A stretch of DNA of 20,953 bases from a bacterium (lineage in GTDB: Bacteria; Chloroflexota; Dormibacteria; UBA8260; Bog-877), in contig JAKABA010000051.1 in NCBI GenBank assembly GCA_021802115.1, forward strand, positions 1 to 20,953, read 5' to 3'. Each line of letters opens with the position of its first letter. Within the stretch, counting starts at the first letter, position 1. The notes beneath the pieces were generated by a model. That model had not been told where the DNA came from and did not search any database. It saw nothing but the letters and a program-made list of their open reading frames with translations. Positions 15,024-20,953 of this stretch are shown here, one piece after another. Made by a program: the position numbers and the translations under genes.

Positions 15024-16982
15024 CTAGCGTCGCAATGAGTAGTCTTGGGGAAAAAGTTGTGTCAGCGGATCCTGAGGGACATAGCCATTCAGGTTACTTT
15101 TGTACATCATGAGGCGGAAGGGGCCATTTGGAAGCTCAATCATAGGCAATTGGCGCACCACGTAGTTTTCATACTTGTCGATCGCCGCTACTTCCGCGGC
15201 CGATGTGGCAGCGATATGAGTGGCAGCGATGTTAGCTGTGTTCACGGGCGAGGAGTAGTCACCCCCATTTGCACCGCCCAGAGAGAAGTACACGCCGCCA
15301 GTGGGCAGGGCTCCAGTGTAGAACCAGGTATCTGGGCTACCCCAGTCTACAATGTCCCAACCGTTACATGGTGTCGTGGGTGTGCAGTTTACGAACGCCT
15401 GAGCAAAAATATCCGCGATCGGGGCGGACTTTAACGCTAGGGTTATACCGGCAGCGCTCTTCATTGTTGACTGCATAGCTTGGAGTTCGTTGGATAGTGG
15501 TGTGATCCCATTCGCGTACAGAACGGTAAACGTAGCTGGCTGGCCGGACTTTATCCCGGCGCCACACTGGTTGGATCCGGACCCCGGATCGGCGCAAGCT
15601 GTTATCCCCCCTGGATGGACTGCCCAGCCGTGCTCGCTCAGAAGCGTCGTGGCCTTTTTTGCATCGAATGGATATGCCGTGCCATGTGCCTCAAGAGAAC
15701 TAACGTACGGATTGTGAGGCGGATAGGGAGGGATCGGACCATTGTCAATGGTCCCGATGCCTCCATTGAAGGCCTTGATGTACTCAGGCTGATTAATCAA
15801 GGACTGAAAGGCCTGGCGGAAGTAGAGCTGATCAAAGATTGGGCCGACAGTTTGGTTTGTGAAGTTGTATAGAGCGACATCGATGCCAGAGACATTCCAA
15901 GGGTCGAAGCTGTAGCCGAGCTTCTCAAGTGCAGTCCGCTGCGTGACGTCTTCCGGTGGCAGGTACCCAATCGTGAGACTCCCGGATCTCAGCGCATTGA
16001 ATTCTGCCGTGTCAGTGGTGAACGGCAGCTCCTCAAAGGCAGAAATCGCAGGACGGGGTGAACCGGAGTAGCGTCGATTTGGAACCATCTTTACGTAACC
16101 TGAGGTTGTGAACTGCGCCAGTCGAAATGGCCCATCCACAACACTCCAGAGCGGATTAGATCCATAGGTGGAAATGTCAAGTGATTGCGTGTTAAGGAAT
16201 TGGGCGACGCCGAGAGCACCACTCGTCGCGGTGCCAGGGGTCACCGGGATATAGTTGTCGGAGCCGAGGCCAGCTGAGGCGGGAGCTACCTGACGACGTT
16301 GGGCCGCCGAGTCGTAGTTGCCTAGGGGGCCACTGGCGGACATCTTGTCCCAGGCCGCTTGGGGCATCGGGTAGATTTGGCTCAGCTCATTGTCCAGGTA
16401 CCAGGTTGGGTTGTAGGAGGCATTGAGGTGGAAAACAACTGTGTAGGTACCCGTCTGCTGATAACTAACGATGTTATATGGGAAGGCGCCAGGGACCGCG
16501 CCTCCCCACCCAGGCCCCGGGGTGCTGCTGTTGCCAATGGCGGGCGCTAATGGATCGGAGGCCGCGCTGGCCAAATTCATCCAGAAGATCACGTCTCGAG
16601 CAGTCAGCGGCTGCCCATTGGACCAAAGCCAGTGCTTCAGTGTGATCGTGACGACGGTATTGTGGTTCGAGAACTTCGGTGGCTGGGCGATGCTGAGGTT
16701 GGAGTTGAGGACTGACTTTCCGGCGACGCCAAATGTGTAGATTGGCGGGTACATGAGATGAGAGAACCAAGTCGAATCGTTTACTGTGTAGTACTGAACG
16801 CTTTCCAGCGGGAGAATGTAGTTGGGAGGCGATTCAATTTCGGCCCACCGCACGGTCCCGCCGCTTAACGGTTTGGGTGAGGTACTGGTTGAGCTGGCGC
16901 TGGAGCAGCCCGCCACAAACAGCGCCGCTGCCATCGCCACCACTGCGGTGCGCCAGTACGAGTCCGTCGACATGCTTTTCAT
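15024..16982 (-). CDS. ABC transporter solute-binding lipoprotein, peptide family 5 (DppA/OppA-like)
   Basis: A 652-residue extracytoplasmic lipoprotein of the SBP_bac_5 family, which delivers peptides, amino-acid derivatives or other solutes to an ABC permease. The signal peptide (hydrophobic AVVAMAAALFVAG) ends in the lipobox VAGC, giving Cys26, followed by a Ser/Thr linker. Family blocks include GGTVRWAEIESPPNYILPL (41-59), ITLKHWLWSNGQPLTARDV with the usual W-S-(N/D)-G-x-P-(L/F)-TA-x-D-V pattern, and LYFRQAFQSLINQPEYI in the C-terminal lobe. The ATG has a GGGAGGGG about ten bases upstream; a second in-frame ATG lies three codons in. No permease or ATPase genes are in the window, so it is an orphan binding protein here. 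It heads the deacylase-GNAT-racemase cluster, suggesting capture of D-containing peptides or N-acyl amino acids (inference). Confidence 0.9.
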   Translation of the reverse strand: MKSMSTDSYWRTAVVAMAAALFVAGCSSASSTSTSPKPLSGGTVRWAEIESPPNYILPLESVQYYTVNDSTWFSHLMYPPIYTFGVAGKSVLNSNLSIAQPPKFSNHNTVVTITLKHWLWSNGQPLTARDVIFWMNLASAASDPLAPAIGNSSTPGPGWGGAVPGAFPYNIVSYQQTGTYTVVFHLNASYNPTWYLDNELSQIYPMPQAAWDKMSASGPLGNYDSAAQRRQVAPASAGLGSDNYIPVTPGTATSGALGVAQFLNTQSLDISTYGSNPLWSVVDGPFRLAQFTTSGYVKMVPNRRYSGSPRPAISAFEELPFTTDTAEFNALRSGSLTIGYLPPEDVTQRTALEKLGYSFDPWNVSGIDVALYNFTNQTVGPIFDQLYFRQAFQSLINQPEYIKAFNGGIGTIDNGPIPPYPPHNPYVSSLEAHGTAYPFDAKKATTLLSEHGWAVHPGGITACADPGSGSNQCGAGIKSGQPATFTVLYANGITPLSNELQAMQSTMKSAAGITLALKSAPIADIFAQAFVNCTPTTPCNGWDIVDWGSPDTWFYTGALPTGGVYFSLGGANGGDYSSPVNTANIAATHIAATSAAEVAAIDKYENYVVRQLPMIELPNGPFRLMMYKSNLNGYVPQDPLTQLFPQDYSLRR

Positions 16983-17018
16983 TAGCCTGTGACCCCTCCC
17001 GTGCTCCGATTACTTTCA

Positions 17019-17045
17019 GACCAGCAGCCCCTAGTCGCGCTGGTC
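17019..17045. promoter_or_regulatory. Candidate operator, perfect inverted repeat
   Basis: GACCAGC (17019-17025), 13 bases, then GCTGGTC (17039-17045). The arms are perfect and their centres are 20 bases apart, about two helical turns, as expected for a dimeric regulator. It lies in the 180-base region between the divergent solute-binding and PucR genes, so it is a candidate PucR binding site. A smaller GTGA-GGCT-TCAC symmetry at 17121-17132 overlaps the proposed pucR -35. Confidence 0.45.
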
Positions 17046-17127
17046 ACGCCCCGTTCGAGCCGGCCGATGACGCCTCTGGCGAAGGGCCCAGACAGCCTCA
17101 GCGCTACCATTGTGAACGCCGTGAGGC

Positions 17128-17156
17128 TTCACCGGTTTGGAGATTGTGACTAACCT
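17128..17156 (+). promoter_or_regulatory. Putative promoter giving a leaderless PucR transcript
   Basis: TTCACC (17128-17133), a 17-base spacer, and TAACCT (17151-17156) make a reasonable -35/-10 pair. Transcription would start about seven bases after the -10, at the A of the ATG at 17163. The only Shine-Dalgarno-like bases, AGGA at 17157-17160, are two bases from the ATG, too close to work normally, which fits a leaderless start. Confidence 0.45.
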
Positions 17157-17162
17157 AGGACC

Positions 17163-18812
17163 ATGACGTTGGGAAATCGGACAATTGGGACGCCGCTCGC
17201 CGCGATCCTCTCCACGCTCGGCCCGAGCGTTCTCGATCTTGCCGTCGCACCCAGGGACCCAGGGACCGCCATTCGTGCCACCGTGATCGAAGATCCCAGC
17301 GATGTCCTTCCGGTGACGCCCGGCGGGCTACTACTACTGGTCGGAGTCGAGCCGGCAACCCAGGCGGCACTGCGCTCGCTCAGCCGAGCCGCCGAACAGG
17401 GATTCGCCGGGGTGGTCGTCAAGTCCAGAGGCGGGAGATTCGATGCGTTCAAGGATGCCGCTTCTTCCGCCGGTATTGCGGTCCTGGTCGCCGCGGACGA
17501 GATCCCCTGGCGCCACCTCGATGCCCTGCTGTCCTCGGCCATGTCTTCGGGCCTTCGGGAACTCGATAGCCGTGGTGGGGAGCAAGGCGACGAGCTCTTC
17601 TCCATCGCCAACGCGGTTGCCGCCGTCGTGGGTGGCTCCGTCGCCATCGAGGATCTCGCCCAGCATGTGGTCGCCTACTCCAACCTCCCCGGGCAACGCA
17701 TCGATCCGCTCCGCCGGCAGGGGATCCTAGACCGTCGGGTTCCCACTACCCCGGCCGATCGAGACCTATACCGTCAGGTACTCTCCGCCAAAGGCACCGT
17801 TCGCTTTCCGACGTGCGGGGAAGAGCTGGCGCGCGTCGCCGTCGCCATTCGAGCCGGAACGTTGGCACTGGGCACTCTGTGGGCGATCGAGGGTGACGCT
17901 GGCAATTGTCCCGAGATCGAACGGACGGTCATCGACGGGGCCCGTCTGGCCGCGCTACACATGATGCGCGCCCGCAGCGCCGCCGACCTAGACCAGTCTC
18001 AGCGTGGAGACATCCTGCGGAGCCTGCTCGAAGGCGGCGGGACTCCTGCGGCAGCTTGGTCCCGTCTCGGGTTCGCAACGGGGGATCGAGCCACGCTAGT
18101 CGCCGTCACCCCCAAGTGGTCGGCGGAGCACGATGCCGCACCACTCGTCCCTCACCTGGCGAGCAAGGTCAATAGAGTGTGCGCGGCCTTCCAGCCAGAC
18201 GCCGTCGTGAGCGTTTCGACCCGAGCCGTTTACGTACTCGTGGCGCGGGGCGGCGCCGGTCAAGTGGCGCGGGGCGACGCCGGTCAAGCGGCGCGGAGGC
18301 TGGCGTCGAGGTTCACCACCGAAGCCGACGCCGGCCGGGTTGATATTGCCATCAGTTCTGAAGTGGTCGGCCCGACCGACCTTAACGCACTCCGCAACGA
18401 GGTGGATCAGATTCTCAGAGTCACCGCGCGCGAACGGACTGGGCCGAGGATCGCTACCATGGCCGAAGTCCAAAGCCAAGTGCTACTCCTCCAGGTCAGC
18501 GACGCGCTCCAGCAGCACCCCGAGCTGGGCCAGCCGGCAGTCCGCCGCTTGCTCGAGATGGATCAACGGATAGGCACCAGCTTCGCTGCCAGCCTGCGGG
18601 CCTGGCTCGATGCCCAAGGTGACGTACGAACCGCAGCCAAACGACTGCGCGTCCATCCAAATACCCTGCGCTACCGGCTGCGACGGATCCGCGAGATCGC
18701 ACCGGTCGACCTCGACGACCCCGACGAGCGCTTCGCACTTTGGCTCCAACTCCGAGTCGAGTCTGACGATCTTGGACCGGCTGCCACAGCCGCCGCTGGC
18801 CGCGACTCGTAG
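17163..18812 (+). CDS. PucR family transcriptional regulator
   Basis: A 549-residue regulator of the PucR/CdaR group. The N-terminal PucR sensory domain (about 9-120) begins TPLAAILSTLGPSVLDL and holds EDPSDVLPVTPGGLLLLVG. The middle contains a CdaR GGDEF-like region (about 280-410, starting RGDILRSLLEGG). The C-terminal helix-turn-helix is diagnostic: AASLRAWLDAQGDVRTAAKR followed by LRVHPNTLRYRLRRIREI (about residues 475-512). PucR proteins usually control neighbouring catabolic genes in response to a small metabolite; examples are B. subtilis PucR for purines and E. coli CdaR for sugar diacids. Divergent placement beside the solute-binding protein gene suggests it controls the deacylase/racemase cluster. 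An in-frame 24-base tandem duplication sits in the GGDEF-like region. Its GC content is higher than that of the cluster it faces. Confidence 0.9.
   Translation: MTLGNRTIGTPLAAILSTLGPSVLDLAVAPRDPGTAIRATVIEDPSDVLPVTPGGLLLLVGVEPATQAALRSLSRAAEQGFAGVVVKSRGGRFDAFKDAASSAGIAVLVAADEIPWRHLDALLSSAMSSGLRELDSRGGEQGDELFSIANAVAAVVGGSVAIEDLAQHVVAYSNLPGQRIDPLRRQGILDRRVPTTPADRDLYRQVLSAKGTVRFPTCGEELARVAVAIRAGTLALGTLWAIEGDAGNCPEIERTVIDGARLAALHMMRARSAADLDQSQRGDILRSLLEGGGTPAAAWSRLGFATGDRATLVAVTPKWSAEHDAAPLVPHLASKVNRVCAAFQPDAVVSVSTRAVYVLVARGGAGQVARGDAGQAARRLASRFTTEADAGRVDIAISSEVVGPTDLNALRNEVDQILRVTARERTGPRIATMAEVQSQVLLLQVSDALQQHPELGQPAVRRLLEMDQRIGTSFAASLRAWLDAQGDVRTAAKRLRVHPNTLRYRLRRIREIAPVDLDDPDERFALWLQLRVESDDLGPAATAAAGRDS
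18240..18296 (+). repeat. 24-bp in-frame tandem repeat within the PucR gene
   Basis: Two adjacent 24-base copies (18240-18263 and 18264-18287) differ at one base, and a nine-base partial third copy follows. Each unit encodes eight residues, VARGGAGQ then VARGDAGQ. Because 24 is a multiple of three, copy-number change would lengthen or shorten a loop without breaking the frame. Confidence 0.85.
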
Positions 18813-18962
18813 ACGGAGTGGCGCTCGCCGCCAGGCAGGTGATCATCCGATTGTCGCCCAGGGAAGTCGCGAATTAGCCAGACTCCATCTGACCCCGATT
18901 AGCCGGAAGTTTGGGGAAGTAAGCGAGTTCGGCTGAGTTCAGTTAAGGCCGCAAGGTTCTGT

Positions 18963-19115
18963 CTACGCGGAGGCGAGGCTGGCGCCGGCCAGGGCCAGAG
19001 CGCGGGCCTGCAACTCGGTGGGTTGAGTCACCAAGTCGAATGCAGCGTCCTCGGGCAAGCCGTTGGGCACCACCTGGTTGCGGCAGACGGTTGCCAAGGA
19101 GCGCAGCAGGGTGTG
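18963..19115 (-). pseudogene. C-terminal scrap of an IS4/IS1634-like transposase
   Basis: On the minus strand, about 50 residues (HTLLRSLATVCRNQVVP... to a TAG at 18963-18965) resemble the C-terminal tail of IS4-superfamily transposases, where a LATVxRN segment is followed by FDLVTxPTxLQxRAL. The rest of the gene is absent: its upstream side runs straight into the tandem repeats at the end of the IS21 element. This suggests that IS21 inserted into an older transposase gene, whose 5' part may lie beyond the window on the right. The family assignment rests on a short pattern and is tentative. Confidence 0.4.
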
Positions 19116-19117
19116 CA

Positions 19118-19208
19118 TTCCGGTCAAATCGGCCGGGCGTTCCGGCCGAAAGCGGCCACCCATTCCGGTTGAAATCGGCCACCCATTCCGGCCGAAAGCG
19201 GCCACCCC
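19118..19208. repeat. Four tandem ~23-bp repeats at the IS21 end
   Basis: Units begin at 19118 (22 bp, divergent), 19140, 19163 and 19186. The core is TTCCGG, four variable bases, then (A/G)A-rich sequence, CGGCC and ACCC. Units 2 and 4 are identical but for the last base, and unit 3 differs by a few bases. They probably represent IstA binding sites. No spacers separate them, so this is not a CRISPR array. Confidence 0.8.
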
Positions 19209-19474
19209 AGCGGGGAGGCCAAGGGTGCGGGGTTGGGGTAGGTGGTGCCACGACTATGCGGTTGTGAGGGAACGCTCCGGTAGAGGCGGAGAACGTCCTG
19301 GGCGAAGCCTACATCGTCGTCGGGGCGGGGGTGATGTGGACAGGCCGCAGGGCTGTCCAAGCTCAGTGGTCAGGGGCGTAGCCACTGTCCCCTGAGCGTC
19401 ATCTCCCCGGCCCCTCATCGACCTACGCTTGAGATGGGTCCGGAGCGAAGCGACAGCGGTCGCCAGAGGTGAGG
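19209..19474. other. Non-coding stretch between IS21 repeats and the zinc-ribbon gene
   Basis: No gene is recognised here. Two inverted repeats are present. TGGACAG/CTGTCCA (19337-19343/19353-19359) has a nine-base loop. TCAGGGG/CCCCTGA (19370-19376/19389-19395) has a 12-base loop. Either could terminate the minus-strand IS21 operon. Confidence 0.4.
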
Positions 19475-19816
19475 TCATCGGAGGATGGCACCTGGAATGA
19501 GATCGGCCACCGCCACCGGTTCGTCGCAATGAGGGCAGGGGCCCCCTGGGCCGACTCGCCGGGCGAAGACATTGCATTCGTCACAGCGCTGGATGCCCAG
19601 ATAGCGGGCTTCGCACTCCGGGCACTCGTAGACCACCTCCGACTTCAGCGTGCGCTTGGGCAGTACCATCACGGGGTCAGCCGGGGGGTGGTTGCGGAGG
19701 CGATAGCCGCGCTGGCGGCAGGCGGCTGAGCACCACAGGCGCTTGCGGCCGGACTGGCCGTCACAGTTGAAGGTGAGTCCACAGGCAGGGCAGGAACGCG
19801 TGCTTTGAATCGTCAC
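19475..19816 (-). CDS. Zinc-ribbon protein, third gene of the IS21 element
   Basis: A 113-residue cysteine-rich protein (127 if the ATG at 19858 inside istB is used). It has three apparent metal-binding units. An N-terminal CPAC...LWCSAACRQRGYR resembles a treble-clef/zinc-ribbon finger. The pair YECPECEARYLGIQRCDEC is followed by PGGPCPHCDEPVAVADL. It directly follows istB on the same strand and presumably belongs to the element; from memory, similar small proteins accompany some high-GC IS21 elements. Its function is unknown; the fingers suggest nucleic-acid or protein binding. I prefer the GTG at 19816 because it avoids a long overlap with istB, but there is no strong ribosome binding site and the start is uncertain. 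Confidence 0.65.
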   Translation of the reverse strand: MTIQSTRSCPACGLTFNCDGQSGRKRLWCSAACRQRGYRLRNHPPADPVMVLPKRTLKSEVVYECPECEARYLGIQRCDECNVFARRVGPGGPCPHCDEPVAVADLIPGAILR

Positions 19817-19823
19817 CGTTTCA

Positions 19824-20570
19824 TCACCCAACGGGGATCGCCTCCGGCTCCCGACCACGCATGGAGGGGCCCTTGAGGGTTATCCGGTAAGCGTTGTGGA
19901 CCAGGCGGTCCAAGATCGCGTCCGCCAGGGTGGGGTCAGCCAAGGCGTCGTGCCACATCTCCACCGGGAGCTGGCTGGCGACCATGGTGGAGCGCAGCTG
20001 GGAGCGGTCCTCGATGACCTCAAGGAGATCCCGTGCCTGGGCCACCGTGGCCGGGGTGAGTAGGAAGTCGTCCAGCACCAATAACGCTGCCCGGTTGAGC
20101 TGGCCGAGCAGGGTGTGGTAGCGGCCATCGCCGCGGGTGATGGCGAGGTCGTCGAGCAGCCGCGGGGTGCGCACGTAGAGCGCGGTGTGGCCTTGACGGA
20201 TGGCCGCGTGGGCGAGCGCACAGGCTATGAAACTTTTGCCACAGCCGGTGGCTCCCGAGATCAAAAGGTTGTGGTGGGCCCCTACCCAGCCCGCCTGGGC
20301 GAGGCTTAGGATCACGGAGCGGTCCAGCCCCCGGGGAGCCCGGAAGTCGATGTCCTCCACGGTCGCCGGGTGGCGCAGCCGGGCCGCCTTGAGCCGGGTC
20401 GTCAGGCGCCGATTCTCCCGCCAGCTCGCCTCCCGGTCGACCAGCAGCCCGAGGCGGTCCTCAAAGGGCAGCTCCAGGTACTGGCTCTGCTCCATCTGCT
20501 CGCGCAGAGCGGCCGCCATCCCGCCCAGGCTCATCTGGTCCAGCTTGTCAAGGGTCTGTTGGATCAGCAT
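19824..20570 (-). CDS. istB: IS21-like element helper ATPase IstB
   Basis: A 248-residue AAA+ ATPase related to DnaA/DnaC that assembles on DNA and directs IstA to its target. Visible motifs are an N-terminal helical part (MLIQQTLDKLDQMSLGGMA), Walker A GATGCGKS (106-113), Walker B LLVLDDF (163-169), the ASQLPVEMWHD segment (198-208, sensor region) and the family tail AILDRLVHNAYRITLKGPSMR (218-238). The length is normal (about 240-260). The ATG at 20570 lies four bases after the istA stop, with GGAGG nine bases upstream, inside the end of istA. A longer open frame to 20723 overlaps istA and has no family resemblance. Confidence 0.95.
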   Translation of the reverse strand: MLIQQTLDKLDQMSLGGMAAALREQMEQSQYLELPFEDRLGLLVDREASWRENRRLTTRLKAARLRHPATVEDIDFRAPRGLDRSVILSLAQAGWVGAHHNLLISGATGCGKSFIACALAHAAIRQGHTALYVRTPRLLDDLAITRGDGRYHTLLGQLNRAALLVLDDFLLTPATVAQARDLLEVIEDRSQLRSTMVASQLPVEMWHDALADPTLADAILDRLVHNAYRITLKGPSMRGREPEAIPVG

Positions 20571-20574
20571 TGCC

Positions 20575-20953
20575 TTACGCCTCCAGCCGGTAGTAGTCGG
20601 GCCCGCGCAGGTTCTCGTGGTCTGCCGGGGGCAGTGCCGCCGACGGCTCCCCATCTGGGGCCGGCACCCGGTCGAGCCCGTTCTTGAGGATCGACTCCAC
20701 GCTCCGGTAGGAGACCCCGCCAATCTTCAGCGCCCGCTTGCAGGCGGCGTCCAGCCGTTCCTTGCTGTACTTCTTCTCCAGGTGCATCAGCCCCAGGCAG
20801 GCTCGATAGCCCTGCTCGGGGTGGGGCCGGGTGCGCATCAGCGTCTCGGCCAGCTCCGCGACCGCCGGTCCGGCGGTGCCCGCCCACGTGACCAGCCGCG
20901 ATGGCGTCCATTCCAGGTGAGCCCGATGCGAGGCCGGCATGTGCTGGGGATCG
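20575..20953 (-). CDS. istA: IS21 family transposase IstA, C-terminal part (cut by window edge)
   Basis: About 125 residues of the C-terminus of IstA; the gene continues past the right edge. The order of motifs matches the family end: DPQHMPASHRAHLEWTPSRL, then RPHPEQGYRACLGLMHLEKKYSKERLDAACKRAL, then GVSYRSVESILKNGLDR and HENLRGPDYYRLEA before the TAA at 20577-20575. The DDE catalytic core and DNA-binding domains would lie outside the window, so whether the protein is intact cannot be judged. It is spaced for coupled translation with istB. Confidence 0.92.
   Translation of the reverse strand, partial: DPQHMPASHRAHLEWTPSRLVTWAGTAGPAVAELAETLMRTRPHPEQGYRACLGLMHLEKKYSKERLDAACKRALKIGGVSYRSVESILKNGLDRVPAPDGEPSAALPPADHENLRGPDYYRLEA

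Larger units (their letters stand above)
19118..20953 (-). mobile_element. IS21-family insertion sequence, left part (right end outside window)
   Basis: On the minus strand, in order: the C-terminus of istA (cut by the window), istB, a zinc-ribbon gene, then an array of about 23-bp terminal repeats at 19118-19208. IstA is the Mu-like transposase and IstB its ATP-dependent helper; multiple terminal repeats are a hallmark of IS21 ends. The precise outer boundary is not determinable; it lies close to 19110-19118. The genes in view are intact, so the element may still be active. Confidence 0.8.

Noticed and set aside
19118..19208. Tandem repeats as a CRISPR array
   Set aside because: The units are directly adjacent without spacers, no cas genes are present, and the location fits IS21 ends.
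8400..20953. The cluster as cargo of a composite transposon
   Set aside because: The flanking IS belong to different families and the left ones are dead fragments; no matching pair of ends is visible.

Overview
The window is high-GC, densely coded DNA that looks actinobacterial (Actinomycetota or a close relative). The signs are GTG/TTG starts, lipobox-bearing lipoproteins, an APS-reductase-type CysH, a PucR-family regulator, an N-acylamino-acid racemase close to the Amycolatopsis enzyme, and IS families common in high-GC Gram-positives. Genus and class cannot be fixed from the sequence alone.

Layout. (1) 1-4.0 kb: three stand-alone plus-strand genes: a proline-iminopeptidase-like alpha/beta hydrolase, a PQQ-type beta-propeller lipoprotein with a probably leaderless start, and a RimJ/RimL-like GNAT acetyltransferase. 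(2) 4.3-8.4 kb: a sulfate-assimilation block. An Rrf2/CymR-like regulator converges on cysN-cysD (ATP sulfurylase, overlapping TTGA junction), and cysH is divergent from cysD. This CysH has a threonine where the fourth [4Fe-4S] cysteine normally sits. (3) 8.4-10.6 kb: an IS graveyard with decayed pieces of three unrelated transposases (a DDE_5-like one, IS3, IS1380). (4) 10.9-18.8 kb: a lower-GC, co-oriented minus-strand cluster: peptide-type solute-binding lipoprotein, N-acyl-D-amino-acid deacylase, GNAT N-acyltransferase, N-acylamino-acid racemase. A divergent PucR regulator flanks it, with a candidate operator in the shared intergenic region. (5) 18.96-20.95 kb: the left part of an IS21-family element (istA partial, istB, a zinc-ribbon third gene, multiple terminal repeats), apparently sitting in an older transposase.

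How the genes may work together. The most interesting unit is region 4. With a GNAT that can N-acylate amino acids, a racemase that interconverts N-acyl-L and N-acyl-D forms, and a D-specific deacylase, the cluster encodes in principle an acylate-racemise-deacylate route from L- to D-amino acids. That would be the mirror image of the described D-to-L route that uses N-succinylamino-acid racemase with an L-desuccinylase. The alternative is salvage of imported N-acyl-D-amino acids or D-containing peptides, fed by the solute-binding protein and switched by PucR. The cluster's base composition and IS-rich borders suggest it was acquired horizontally.
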